In this document: positions 46,659-53,458 of the stretch, piece by piece
How the letters are laid out: the number at the start of each line of letters is the position of its first letter
Position numbering within the stretch: the stretch's first letter is position 1
From: Bergeyella zoohelcum ATCC 43767
GTDB lineage: Bacteria; Bacteroidota; Bacteroidia; Flavobacteriales; Weeksellaceae
Assembly (NCBI RefSeq): GCF_000301075.1
Contig: NZ_JH932293.1
Span: 2,216,028-2,280,027 of the forward strand
Direction: 5' to 3'
Length of the DNA stretch: 64,000 bases
Notes under the pieces: generated by a model
Told to the model about the DNA's origin: nothing
The model's input: the letters and a program-made list of their open reading frames with translations, nothing else
The model's database searches: none
Position numbers and translations under genes: made by a program

Positions 46659-47012
46659 TCAATTATTAGAACGATAATCCGTAAAGCCCATTACATTGCC
46701 CGAAGGGTCTAAAAACTCCACCGCCCAACCTGTTTTTATGGGGAAAGGTGGTGTTAAAAATTCCACGCCTTTAGTTTTTAAATCTTCGTACACTTCCGTT
46801 ACATTATCTACTTCCAGCCAAATGGTAGGTTTCACATTCGGAAATTTTTTCTTGTCTTTTAAGATAATAGCAGCCTCTTCATTGCCCACTTTAAAGGCAA
46901 TCATTCCCATTTGGGAGAAATCAAATTTGATTTCCAAACCCAAAACATCAGCAAAAAAATGTTTGCTTTTTTCGAAATCTTCGGCGGGAAGAAAAAAATT
47001 GTCGTAATTCAT
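46659..47012 (-). CDS. VOC (glyoxalase/dioxygenase) family protein
   Basis: 117 residues with the paired beta-alpha-beta-beta-beta pattern: FEKSKHFFADVLGLEIKFDF, IAFKVGNEEAAIIL, PTIWLEVDNVTEVYEDLKTKG, and the end AVEFLDPSGNVMGFTDYR, which holds the last metal-ligand position. Close to PhnB/fosfomycin-type VOC proteins in size but without a clear metal set, so the activity is unknown. Confidence 0.88.
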   Translation of the reverse strand: MNYDNFFLPAEDFEKSKHFFADVLGLEIKFDFSQMGMIAFKVGNEEAAIILKDKKKFPNVKPTIWLEVDNVTEVYEDLKTKGVEFLTPPFPIKTGWAVEFLDPSGNVMGFTDYRSNN

Positions 47013-47142
47013 ACCTTATTCCTTTTAAAATATTAAACGTTTTTAAATATTCTTTGCTAATGACACTTAGCAAAGAATAATTTACCCATACGGAAAAAAC
47101 CACCGCAGGTTTTGGGCAAAAGCACGGCAGGTTTGAAATAAA

Positions 47143-47181
47143 ACCAAGTGTGGTTTTAGGTGAAACCACGCTTGGTTTTTT
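47143..47181 (-). terminator. Strong hairpin downstream of the HU-like gene
   Basis: AAACCAAGTGTGGTTT pairs with AAACCACGCTTGGTTT around TAGGTG, with a T run on the plus strand and a weaker one on the minus strand. It ends the HU-like transcript or shields the VOC gene. Nearby are three degenerate copies of ACCGCAGGTTTT (around 47103, 47125 and 47192). Confidence 0.6.
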
Positions 47182-47209
47182 GGGATACTACCGCAGGTTT
47201 TTCTGAAAA

Positions 47210-47596
47210 CTATTTTTTCTTTTCAAAACCTGCTGCTTTCATTGCTTCTACAATGCGGGTACCTGGGCGATAATTCACACTAACGGATTTTATCTGGTTA
47301 GCCGTAAACTCCTTTTCGGTAGCTACTCCATTACTGCTGAGCGTAGGGTATAGACTGCCGAGTTTTTCCAAACGAATGATTTTGCTATCGGCTAATCCTT
47401 GTTGAATTACATTTTCCAAAGCGATAATCACCCCGCGAATGTCCGCCTCACTAAGAGCGGAAAATTTCTCGATTTGCTTTACCAAATCATCTACCGATAG
47501 CTCTCCTTCGGTTACTACATTGGCATAAAACTTTTTGGTTCCGCCTCCTGCAACGCCCGGTTGCCCTTTCTCGATAACTTTGTACTTGATGCTCAT
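47210..47596 (-). CDS. HU-HIG family DNA-binding protein
   Basis: 128 residues, MSIKYKVIEKGQPGVAGGGTKKFYANVV at the start, then the HU-like helices (LSVDDLVKQIEKFSALSEADIRGVIIALENVI) and the arm VATEKEFTANQIKSVSVNYRPGTRIVEAM. This Bacteroidota-specific HU variant often sits next to mobile or accessory genes and may act as nucleoid protein. A 128-base gap separates it from the hydrolase. Confidence 0.9.
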   Translation of the reverse strand: MSIKYKVIEKGQPGVAGGGTKKFYANVVTEGELSVDDLVKQIEKFSALSEADIRGVIIALENVIQQGLADSKIIRLEKLGSLYPTLSSNGVATEKEFTANQIKSVSVNYRPGTRIVEAMKAAGFEKKK

Positions 47597-47724
47597 AATT
47601 GAAAATTTTTAGAAATGATACATTCATTAAGGAATACCTTGTATGTCCTATGGCTAACAAAGATAATATTTTTAAGCATTATACGGCATTGATTTTCATT
47701 TTTATATCTTTGAATTATCAGGGC

Positions 47725-48249
47725 TTATAGCATCTTATTTTCGATGTACTCACAGATTTGCTGGGCGATGTGTTCTTTTTGGTAAAAGTTGTGATACGCC
47801 TCATCAAACAGGTATGGCGATGTTTTCATTGTATCATACCACGCAGTACTGGGCAGATGATGGTCTTTTTTACCATAAAATAGGTGAAGCTGAGCTTTTG
47901 GAGGTATTGTTTCATACCGCAATCGAGTGGAAGATACGGCTACCAAATGTTGGGCTTTTAATCCGCTGTGTAAGGCTCTCCAAGCGATGTAGCCACCTAT
48001 GCTAAAACCTAGTATGGCGAAGGTTTCTTTTTCTTTGTGGGTTAAGTTTTGTACAGATTGTAGAACGCCACCGTCCATAAATTGCTGATGCAGTGCCACC
48101 TCGGTATATTGGCTTACATCTATCTGCCCTAACTGACAAGCGTCATAAAAGATAACCTCAAAATGTTTGGATAAGGTTTCGGTGTAATATTGCCACCATT
48201 GTGATTGTTTTACACCCCATAAATCCGAAATAACGATGAGTTTTTTCAT
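47725..48249 (-). CDS. Small alpha/beta hydrolase
   Basis: 174 residues. The nucleophile-elbow segment is FAILGFSIGGYIAWRALHSG (Ser in GFSIGG), with the later HLFYGKKDHHLP strand-loop for the acid, and His in EAYHNFYQKEH. No signal peptide. Substrate unknown. Its ATG overlaps the stop of a truncated YdeI/OmdA-type fragment by 3 bases (ATGA), mirroring the coupling of the intact copy to DUF4260 at 44990. Confidence 0.85.
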   Translation of the reverse strand: MKKLIVISDLWGVKQSQWWQYYTETLSKHFEVIFYDACQLGQIDVSQYTEVALHQQFMDGGVLQSVQNLTHKEKETFAILGFSIGGYIAWRALHSGLKAQHLVAVSSTRLRYETIPPKAQLHLFYGKKDHHLPSTAWYDTMKTSPYLFDEAYHNFYQKEHIAQQICEYIENKML

Positions 48250-48413
48250 TGGTTTTCCTTTTTGTTTAGTAACATACTTATCATTTTCTCCAAACGCCTT
48301 TCTTTAGTTTCTTGCTTTTGGGCTTCATTTATCCATTGGATATACTCGTTTTTGTGAGACGGACTCAGTTTTTGAAACACGGCATATGCCTCGGGGGTTT
48401 CTTTTAATATGTT
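48246..48413 (-). pseudogene. 5'-truncated duplicate of the YdeI/OmdA-type gene
   Basis: The minus-strand frame starts abruptly at the REP element and reads NILKETPEAYAVFQKLSPSH and onward to RLEKMISMLLNKKENQ. That matches the 44987-45193 protein closely (about 75-80% by eye) from its residue 12 to its end. The start codon and first residues are missing, replaced by the palindrome at 48414. Confidence 0.8.
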
Positions 48414-48477
48414 GGGGCGAAATATTTTTCGCCCTTACATTGTTTATTATAGGCAAATGTTGATTTGCTCTACGGGG
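48414..48477. repeat. REP element downstream of the RAYT gene
   Basis: Two hairpins in series: GGGCGAAA(TAT)TTTTCGCCC at about 48415-48434, and GGCAAATGTTGATTTGCT at about 48452-48469, followed by CTACGGGG. The same two hairpins in the same order occur inside the RAYT gene at 48679-48746, and the first occurs alone at 49033-49053. Confidence 0.88.
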
Positions 48478-49023
48478 TTATTTGTGAAAACAATCTTCTG
48501 TCCATTTTGCAGGATTATTTTCGATGTATTCGTGAATTCTGAAATACGATGCCTCATTTCGGATAATATGTTCGTAATAATTGCGTTGCCAAATTTGATG
48601 GATATTTGTATTGGAACGCACCCATTTGGTTACACCAATTTTAAAACCACGCACGATGGAACCAATGGTGTTTGATGTCCCCCGTAGGGGCGAAATATCT
48701 TTCGCCCTATTATCATCGGGCAAATGTTGATTTGCCCCTACGGGGGTTACAATTTCTATTATGCCGTGAATGTGATTGGGCATCACCACAAATGTATGCA
48801 ACAAAACATTTTTAAAATGATTGGGAATGTCTCTCCAACATTTTTGGGCAATTTCTCCTATTTCGTTTAATTGCATTTCCTCATTGATGATTTCCCCAAA
48901 ATAATGTGCTCTGTTTTGGCAACAAATCGTGATGAAATACAACCCTTCACGGCTGTAATCATATCCTTTCAGACGAATAGAACGCCTTTTGTGTTTATCG
49001 GGATTGTATTTTTTCATAATCAA
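48478..49023 (-). CDS. REP-associated tyrosine transposase (RAYT, IS200/IS605-like)
   Basis: 181 residues, a single-domain HUH/Y1 transposase: RRSIRLKGYDYSREGLYFITICCQNR, the metal-binding His84-x-His86 in VVMPNHIHGIIE, then the conserved RGTSNTIGSIVRGFKIGVTKW, and the catalytic Tyr in WQRNYYEHIIRN (Tyr149/150). The end is IHEYIENNPAKW. It has no IS ends of its own but is flanked by REP palindromes, which fits a domesticated REP-mobilising enzyme. Residues 93-115 are encoded by a REP element (see 48679-48746). Start at ATG 49023, or the in-frame ATG two codons later. Confidence 0.95.
   Translation of the reverse strand: MIMKKYNPDKHKRRSIRLKGYDYSREGLYFITICCQNRAHYFGEIINEEMQLNEIGEIAQKCWRDIPNHFKNVLLHTFVVMPNHIHGIIEIVTPVGANQHLPDDNRAKDISPLRGTSNTIGSIVRGFKIGVTKWVRSNTNIHQIWQRNYYEHIIRNEASYFRIHEYIENNPAKWTEDCFHK
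48679..48746. repeat. REP element lying in frame inside the RAYT coding sequence
   Basis: Outer arms CCCCCGTAGGGGC and GCCCCTACGGGGG enclose two hairpins, GGGCGAAATATCTTTCGCCC and GGGCAAATGTTGATTTGCCC. Read on the minus strand it encodes residues 93-115 of the transposase, between the HUH motif and the catalytic Tyr. Confidence 0.92.
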
Positions 49024-49032
49024 TCTATTATT

Positions 49033-49053
49033 GGGGCGAAAAATATTTCGCTC
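49033..49053. repeat. Single REP hairpin upstream of the RAYT gene
   Basis: GGGGCGAAAAATATTTCGCTC, the first hairpin of the REP pair, placed just before the RAYT start and directly against the stop codon of the DUF4180 gene. Confidence 0.85.
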
Positions 49054-49437
49054 TTACATAGTATTATTTGTTCTATCGCTGAGGTCGCCTTCACTAAAAA
49101 AATCTGAAATTGATGTTATAAAATTGATTTGCTTTCCTTTATTACTTTCAAAAATAAAATCATTCAGACTTTTACTTTCGTATTTTGAAAAATCCCCAAC
49201 AATAATCAAAGGCATCTGATATTGAGTGAATTTCTGTAAAATATCACCCGCAATTTTAGTTTTTAAATCGAAAAAATCTGTTGAGATATTTTTTTCGTGA
49301 ATAATGATTTGCGAAAATCCCTGATAAGACAGATTGCCTATTAAGTCCAAAGTATCATCAACCGATGTTAATATTACTTTTTCTGAAAGAATTTCAGCAA
49401 TTTTTGAACTATTTTTATGGTGTGTTTTTATTTCCAT
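49054..49437 (-). CDS. DUF4180 domain protein
   Basis: 127 residues from the ATG at 49437, chosen because the longer frame to 49464 adds nothing family-like. Seen: MEIKTHHKNSSKIAEIL, ILTSVDDTLDLIGNLSYQGFSQIIIHEKNISTDFFDLKT, IVGDFSKYESKSLNDFI. Function unknown; the family is common as a single accessory gene. Its last codons run into the REP hairpin at 49033, so its natural C-terminus may have been altered. Confidence 0.85.
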   Translation of the reverse strand: MEIKTHHKNSSKIAEILSEKVILTSVDDTLDLIGNLSYQGFSQIIIHEKNISTDFFDLKTKIAGDILQKFTQYQMPLIIVGDFSKYESKSLNDFIFESNKGKQINFITSISDFFSEGDLSDRTNNTM

Positions 49438-49472
49438 TTTTATGATTTTTCTAAGATTTAACAATCATAATA

Positions 49473-49787
49473 TTACTCTTCTCTCGAAATGATTTTGGTT
49501 ACCAATTTTAAGAAATCCACTGCCAAGAAATACTGGTCGCCCAAAGCATTGTATGCAAGGTCTTCCGAGAGTACTCCGTGGGGCATTCCTTCGGGGATTT
49601 TACCCGCGTTAGCATCGTCATAATCTTGTCGCCACTGGTCGCTTCCGTAATAGGTGTTAAGTTTTTGTACTTCGGGAAGTAATTCCTGCCATTGTTTTAG
49701 AAATCCTTCCGCTTTCGGGGTGAAATCTTCTATTTTATTGAGGATTCCCTCCATTTGGGCGATGTTTTGTAGTTGTTTTGGGGTCAT
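49473..49787 (-). CDS. DUF4298 domain protein
   Basis: 104 residues from the ATG at 49787 (MTPKQLQNIAQMEGILN), preferred over a longer hydrophobic extension to 49844. The family segment LNTYYGSDQWRQDYDDANAGKIPEGMPHGVLSEDL is intact, then YFLAVDFLKLVTKI. Function unknown. Nine bases separate its frame end from the region of the DUF4180 gene upstream frame; the two could be cotranscribed. Confidence 0.85.
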   Translation of the reverse strand: MTPKQLQNIAQMEGILNKIEDFTPKAEGFLKQWQELLPEVQKLNTYYGSDQWRQDYDDANAGKIPEGMPHGVLSEDLAYNALGDQYFLAVDFLKLVTKIISREE

Positions 49788-49844
49788 TGTAAATAAAAAA
49801 ATGATTTGAATATCTACAAAATTAATACTTTTTACGACTAGCAA

Positions 49845-49975
49845 ATAACATTTTTTGTAGGTATAAGGATTCGAATTTCTATCATTACACGAGTACTATA
49901 TAAATAATTATCAACATCATACACTTACTATTGACAAATTCTTATACACTCATTGATAAAAAATATTGTAAAATA
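49845..49975. other. Gene-free region upstream of the susCD leader
   Basis: AT-rich, no coding pattern; it separates the minus-strand accessory genes from the plus-strand leader. Confidence 0.55.
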
Positions 49976-50007
49976 TTTGGTAGGTTCAAAAAGAGGCTAT
50001 ACTTTTG
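49976..50007 (+). promoter_or_regulatory. Strong Bacteroidota promoter for the leader-susCD array
   Basis: TTTG at 49976-49979, a 20-base spacer and TACTTTTG at 50000-50007 followed by C, a full consensus match. It is the only convincing promoter between 49.9 kb and susC; the stretches after each leader terminator contain no TAnnTTTG. Confidence 0.85.
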
Positions 50008-50064
50008 CAACCGTTTTCTGAGAGGCATTTCATCAGAAACTAAAAAATACTATCAGTTAAAAAA

Positions 50065-50215
50065 ATGGAAAAATTAAATCACCATACCGCATCTGCTCAG
50101 TGTACTACCATCGGTGGTATTACAGTAGTGGTAGAAACTATTTGTAAAGGAGCTATCTGTTCTTTTATGATGATGGGTATGATGTTTATCCATACACTAT
50201 TATGAATCGAGGGCA
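50065..50215 (+). CDS. Leader micro-ORF 1, 46 residues, methionine-rich
   Basis: ATG at 50065; reads MEKLNHHTASAQCTTIGG, then a hydrophobic segment (ITVVVETICKGAICSF) and the cluster MMMGMMFIHTLL before TGA. Five of six codons at 50167-50184 are ATG. It starts about 50 bases after the predicted transcription start and is followed 25 bases later by a strong terminator. It may be a regulatory leader peptide, a small membrane peptide, or a double-glycine-type secreted peptide (IGG followed by I); nothing in the sequence decides. Too short for normal gene finding. Confidence 0.5.
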
Positions 50216-50239
50216 TATATTGACTCAATATAAGTAAAG

Positions 50240-50267
50240 GCTTTCGGTTCTTCCGAGAGCTTTTTTT
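50240..50267 (+). terminator. Terminator/attenuator 1 of the susCD leader
   Basis: GCTTTCGG (50240-50247), loop TTCTT, CCGAGAGC (50253-50260), then seven T. Structurally the twin of the hairpin at 50485. Confidence 0.85.
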
Positions 50268-50329
50268 GTGTCCTTTCAGTTCTTTATTTCAAACCATATA
50301 TTTCTTTTAAAAACTTAAAAAAAACAACA

Positions 50330-50461
50330 ATGAATACAGCCAATATCATCAACACAGCCATTACCACGATTACCAATACGGGAATTGTAGGAGCCATTTT
50401 TATGATGATGATTTGCTTCATGATGTTTATCATGAAAAGGGGATATTATGAATCGAGATAG
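50330..50461 (+). CDS. Leader micro-ORF 2, 43 residues, methionine-rich paralogue of micro-ORF 1
   Basis: ATG at 50330; reads MNTANIINTAITTITNTGIVG, AIFMMMICFMMFIMK, then RGYYESR and TAG. Nucleotides around the Met cluster and the stretch TATTATGAATCGAG are shared with micro-ORF 1, where a 5-base length difference changes the C-terminus. It is followed 23 bases later by a strong terminator and then susC. The hydrophobic run could form one membrane helix. Function unknown: attenuator leader or small membrane peptide. Confidence 0.5.
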   Translation: MNTANIINTAITTITNTGIVGAIFMMMICFMMFIMKRGYYESR

Positions 50462-50484
50462 CTTGAAATGTACTTATACTTTGG

Positions 50485-50515
50485 GGGCTTCCGATTCTTT
50501 CGGGAGCCCTTTTTT
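50485..50515 (+). terminator. Terminator/attenuator 2 of the susCD leader
   Basis: GGGCTTCCGA (50485-50494), loop TTCTT, TCGGGAGCCC (50500-50509), then six T. It lies 70 bases before the susC ATG, with no promoter in between. Confidence 0.88.
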
Positions 50516-50585
50516 CATCTCCACCAAAAGCCTATGGCTATCATTTTTTAATCACAATCATTTTAAAACAATTTAATTACTTTAT

Positions 50586-53444
50586 ATGAATCAACCATTA
50601 AAATTACTATCCGCTGGAGTATTTTTCTTCTTAGGAAGCCAAGGGATAGAAGCACAGAAAAAGAAAGATTCTCTTTCTGAAAGAAACATTGAAACGGTAG
50701 TGGTATTAGGATACGGAAAAACCTCTACCAAGTCTAAATCTAGTACTGCAAGTACCACCATTTCAGCAGAAACTTTAGAAAATAGACCCAATGTATCCTT
50801 CCTGAACTCCCTACAAGGTACAGCGTCTGGAGTGTCTGTAACTTCATCATCAGGGTCGCCAGGTTCTGGGAAAATCAATGTAAGAATTAGAGGAATGGCC
50901 TCTCTAGGTGCTTCAGATGAACCGCTTTATGTGATAGATGGTATAGTGTCTTCATCTACAGAGTATAGAAACCTAAACCCTAATGATATAGAGACCGTAT
51001 CTATTTTGAAAGATGCACAGGCCACCTCAATATATGGTAACTTTGGTGCCAATGGTGTGGTGGTGATTACTACCAAATCTGCTGCGTACAATAGTGGTGT
51101 AAAGATTAGCTATGATGCATCCACCAGCTTTTCTAGACTTCCTAAACACAAATATAACCTTGCCAGTGGAAAGGAGCAGCTTCTAATACAGCACAGGCTT
51201 AAAAGACAAAATCCTGCCAACCCGCTATTAGGAGAAACTTTTGCTACGGAGGAAGATATCCTTAAATACGACGCACTGAATACCGACTGGGAAAAAGAAT
51301 TCTTCCGTACAGGAGCAACGCAAGAGCATAACTTAGCAATACGCTACGGTACCCAAAACCTAAGCTCTTATGTTTCTTTGGGTTATCTTAAGAATGAAGG
51401 AATCGTAAGAAATACAGATTTCCAAAGGTTTACCCTACGAAGCAATACCAATGGGCGTTCTAATAACAGAAAATTTACTTATAGCACCCAAATTGGGCTC
51501 TCTTTCTCAAAAAGAAATCAGCTGAGAGGAGAATCCACCACAGATAATGATATTGCCAATCGAAGCTACCTGCACAATCCTTTACAAATGAGTGTATATG
51601 CACCTAGATATACAGCAGCACCAAGATTTGCAGACGGTAAAGCCATGTATGAAGCCATAGGTGTGAAATACTTTGGGGATAATATTCCTTACCTTGCTTA
51701 CGATACCCTACTACAAGGAGGAACTAAAAACCACTATACCCAAACCTCCATCACTGCCAATGCTACTGGAACTTATAAACTAACTGATGCACTAAGCGTT
51801 ACCAATAAAACAGGTATCTCCTATAATGCACACGAGAAAAACTTAGCCGAAACACCCAACTCCTACATGCAGGTGTACCAAGCCACACAAAATGGAGTAC
51901 AATATGGTGGATGGGAATTCTTTAATCTCTTCTCCGATGCTACTTTTAACTCTATCACGAGTTTGAATTTTAATAAAAAATGGGGTGGCCATACTTTATC
52001 CGTAGCTGGGTATATTGATTATTTAAGAGCATTTTCCCAAAGCAGATACCTTAGACAAACGGGGCTCAATGCTACCTTCTGGGAACAAGGAACTGGACTA
52101 GGCTATGTGCCATTTAACCCTGCGGACCCTAATAAATATGTGCCTCTAATCTCTGCATCTAAGATAACTGGAGGAACCCTAGCACTCTTCGGAACGGTAG
52201 ATTATGACTATAAATCCAAATATGGTATCTCTGGAACGGTAAGGAGAGATGGTTCTTATCGCTTCTCAGATGGTAAAAAGTGGGATACATTCTGGTCTGT
52301 GGCTGGTAGATGGAACATTGATAAAGAAAACTTCCTAGAGGATTCTGCATTTAATTTGCTTAAACTAAGGGCTTCTTATGGAACTAATGGTAACCAAAAC
52401 ATTATCCCTGTTACCAATAATAGTGTAGCATTACTAGAATCTCCTAGCATAGTAAGAAGCGTATATGCCAGTGCTACGGGATATAATAACAGCCCAAGAT
52501 TCTATGCCTCACTGAATAACCCTTACCTTTCTTGGGAGAAAATTACCCAAGCGAATATCGGTCTAGATTTCGGAATATGGAGAAATACCCTCACGGGAAG
52601 CATTGATGTCTATGAAAAATCTTTCTCTGATATGTATCTAGACAGACCTGTTTCTGGAGTAAATGGCGTATTTACCTATAAAGATAATGGTGGGAAAATG
52701 AGAAACCGAGGGATAGAAGCTACCCTAAGATTCAATGCCGTGAAAACTAAAGATTTTAATCTATCGGTATTTGCAAATGCAGCTTACTCTCGCAATAAAA
52801 TCCTCAGCCTCGCTTCCGAAGATAGAAGTAGAAATATAGTAAATGTAGTAGGAGAGGAAGCATGGCAATGGCAGCTGTATCGTTATATAGGCATTGATAA
52901 GGCAGATGGACAGTTCGTGTATCTAGACCAACATGGAAAACATACCAAAGCCCCTACACCTAATGACAGAGTACTTACTGGCAAACCTGCCTACGCTAGA
53001 TACAGCGGTGGTTTCGGTCTTGATGTAGATTATAAAGGTTTCTTCCTTACTTCCTTATTCAGCTTCCAAGCAGGAGGATGGGCGTATGATGAAATGTATC
53101 GATATACCCAGATGCCATCTCGTGTATTAGAAGGATATAATGTAAGCCGTGATGTACTCAATCTTCCATCACTGAATGTGTCCGAAACCTATGTAGGAAA
53201 CTCTGATTTTGCTTTGTTTAAAACAGATTTTATCCGACTTAAAAACATTACTTTAGGATACAATCTTACCAAAGAAGCACTCAAAAACCTACCGATATCA
53301 GGGCTTAAAGTCTATATAGTAGGAGAAAACATCGCTACTTGGACCCAATGGAAAGGCTTTGACCCAGAACAAATTGTAGGTACTTCCAGAGCCGTTTATC
53401 CTAACCCAAGAACCTACTCTTTAGGTGTAAATATTAACCTTTAA
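50586..53444 (+). CDS. susC: SusC/RagA-type TonB-linked outer membrane transporter
   Basis: 952 residues with a signal peptide to IEAQ. Just after it comes a TonB-box-like RNIETVVVLGYG, then the plug (LQGTASGVSVTSSSGSPGSG, VRIRGMASLGASDEPLYVIDG, SILKDAQATSIYGNFGANGVVVITTK) and a long barrel ending TYSLGVNINL. Typical SusC proteins carry a carboxypeptidase-regulatory domain before the plug; it is missing here. With SusD it imports a glycan or peptide. The gene symbol is generic. Preceded by the leader array and separated from susD by 14 bases. Confidence 0.92.
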   Translation: MNQPLKLLSAGVFFFLGSQGIEAQKKKDSLSERNIETVVVLGYGKTSTKSKSSTASTTISAETLENRPNVSFLNSLQGTASGVSVTSSSGSPGSGKINVRIRGMASLGASDEPLYVIDGIVSSSTEYRNLNPNDIETVSILKDAQATSIYGNFGANGVVVITTKSAAYNSGVKISYDASTSFSRLPKHKYNLASGKEQLLIQHRLKRQNPANPLLGETFATEEDILKYDALNTDWEKEFFRTGATQEHNLAIRYGTQNLSSYVSLGYLKNEGIVRNTDFQRFTLRSNTNGRSNNRKFTYSTQIGLSFSKRNQLRGESTTDNDIANRSYLHNPLQMSVYAPRYTAAPRFADGKAMYEAIGVKYFGDNIPYLAYDTLLQGGTKNHYTQTSITANATGTYKLTDALSVTNKTGISYNAHEKNLAETPNSYMQVYQATQNGVQYGGWEFFNLFSDATFNSITSLNFNKKWGGHTLSVAGYIDYLRAFSQSRYLRQTGLNATFWEQGTGLGYVPFNPADPNKYVPLISASKITGGTLALFGTVDYDYKSKYGISGTVRRDGSYRFSDGKKWDTFWSVAGRWNIDKENFLEDSAFNLLKLRASYGTNGNQNIIPVTNNSVALLESPSIVRSVYASATGYNNSPRFYASLNNPYLSWEKITQANIGLDFGIWRNTLTGSIDVYEKSFSDMYLDRPVSGVNGVFTYKDNGGKMRNRGIEATLRFNAVKTKDFNLSVFANAAYSRNKILSLASEDRSRNIVNVVGEEAWQWQLYRYIGIDKADGQFVYLDQHGKHTKAPTPNDRVLTGKPAYARYSGGFGLDVDYKGFFLTSLFSFQAGGWAYDEMYRYTQMPSRVLEGYNVSRDVLNLPSLNVSETYVGNSDFALFKTDFIRLKNITLGYNLTKEALKNLPISGLKVYIVGENIATWTQWKGFDPEQIVGTSRAVYPNPRTYSLGVNINL

Positions 53445-53458
53445 ATAAAAAAAACATA

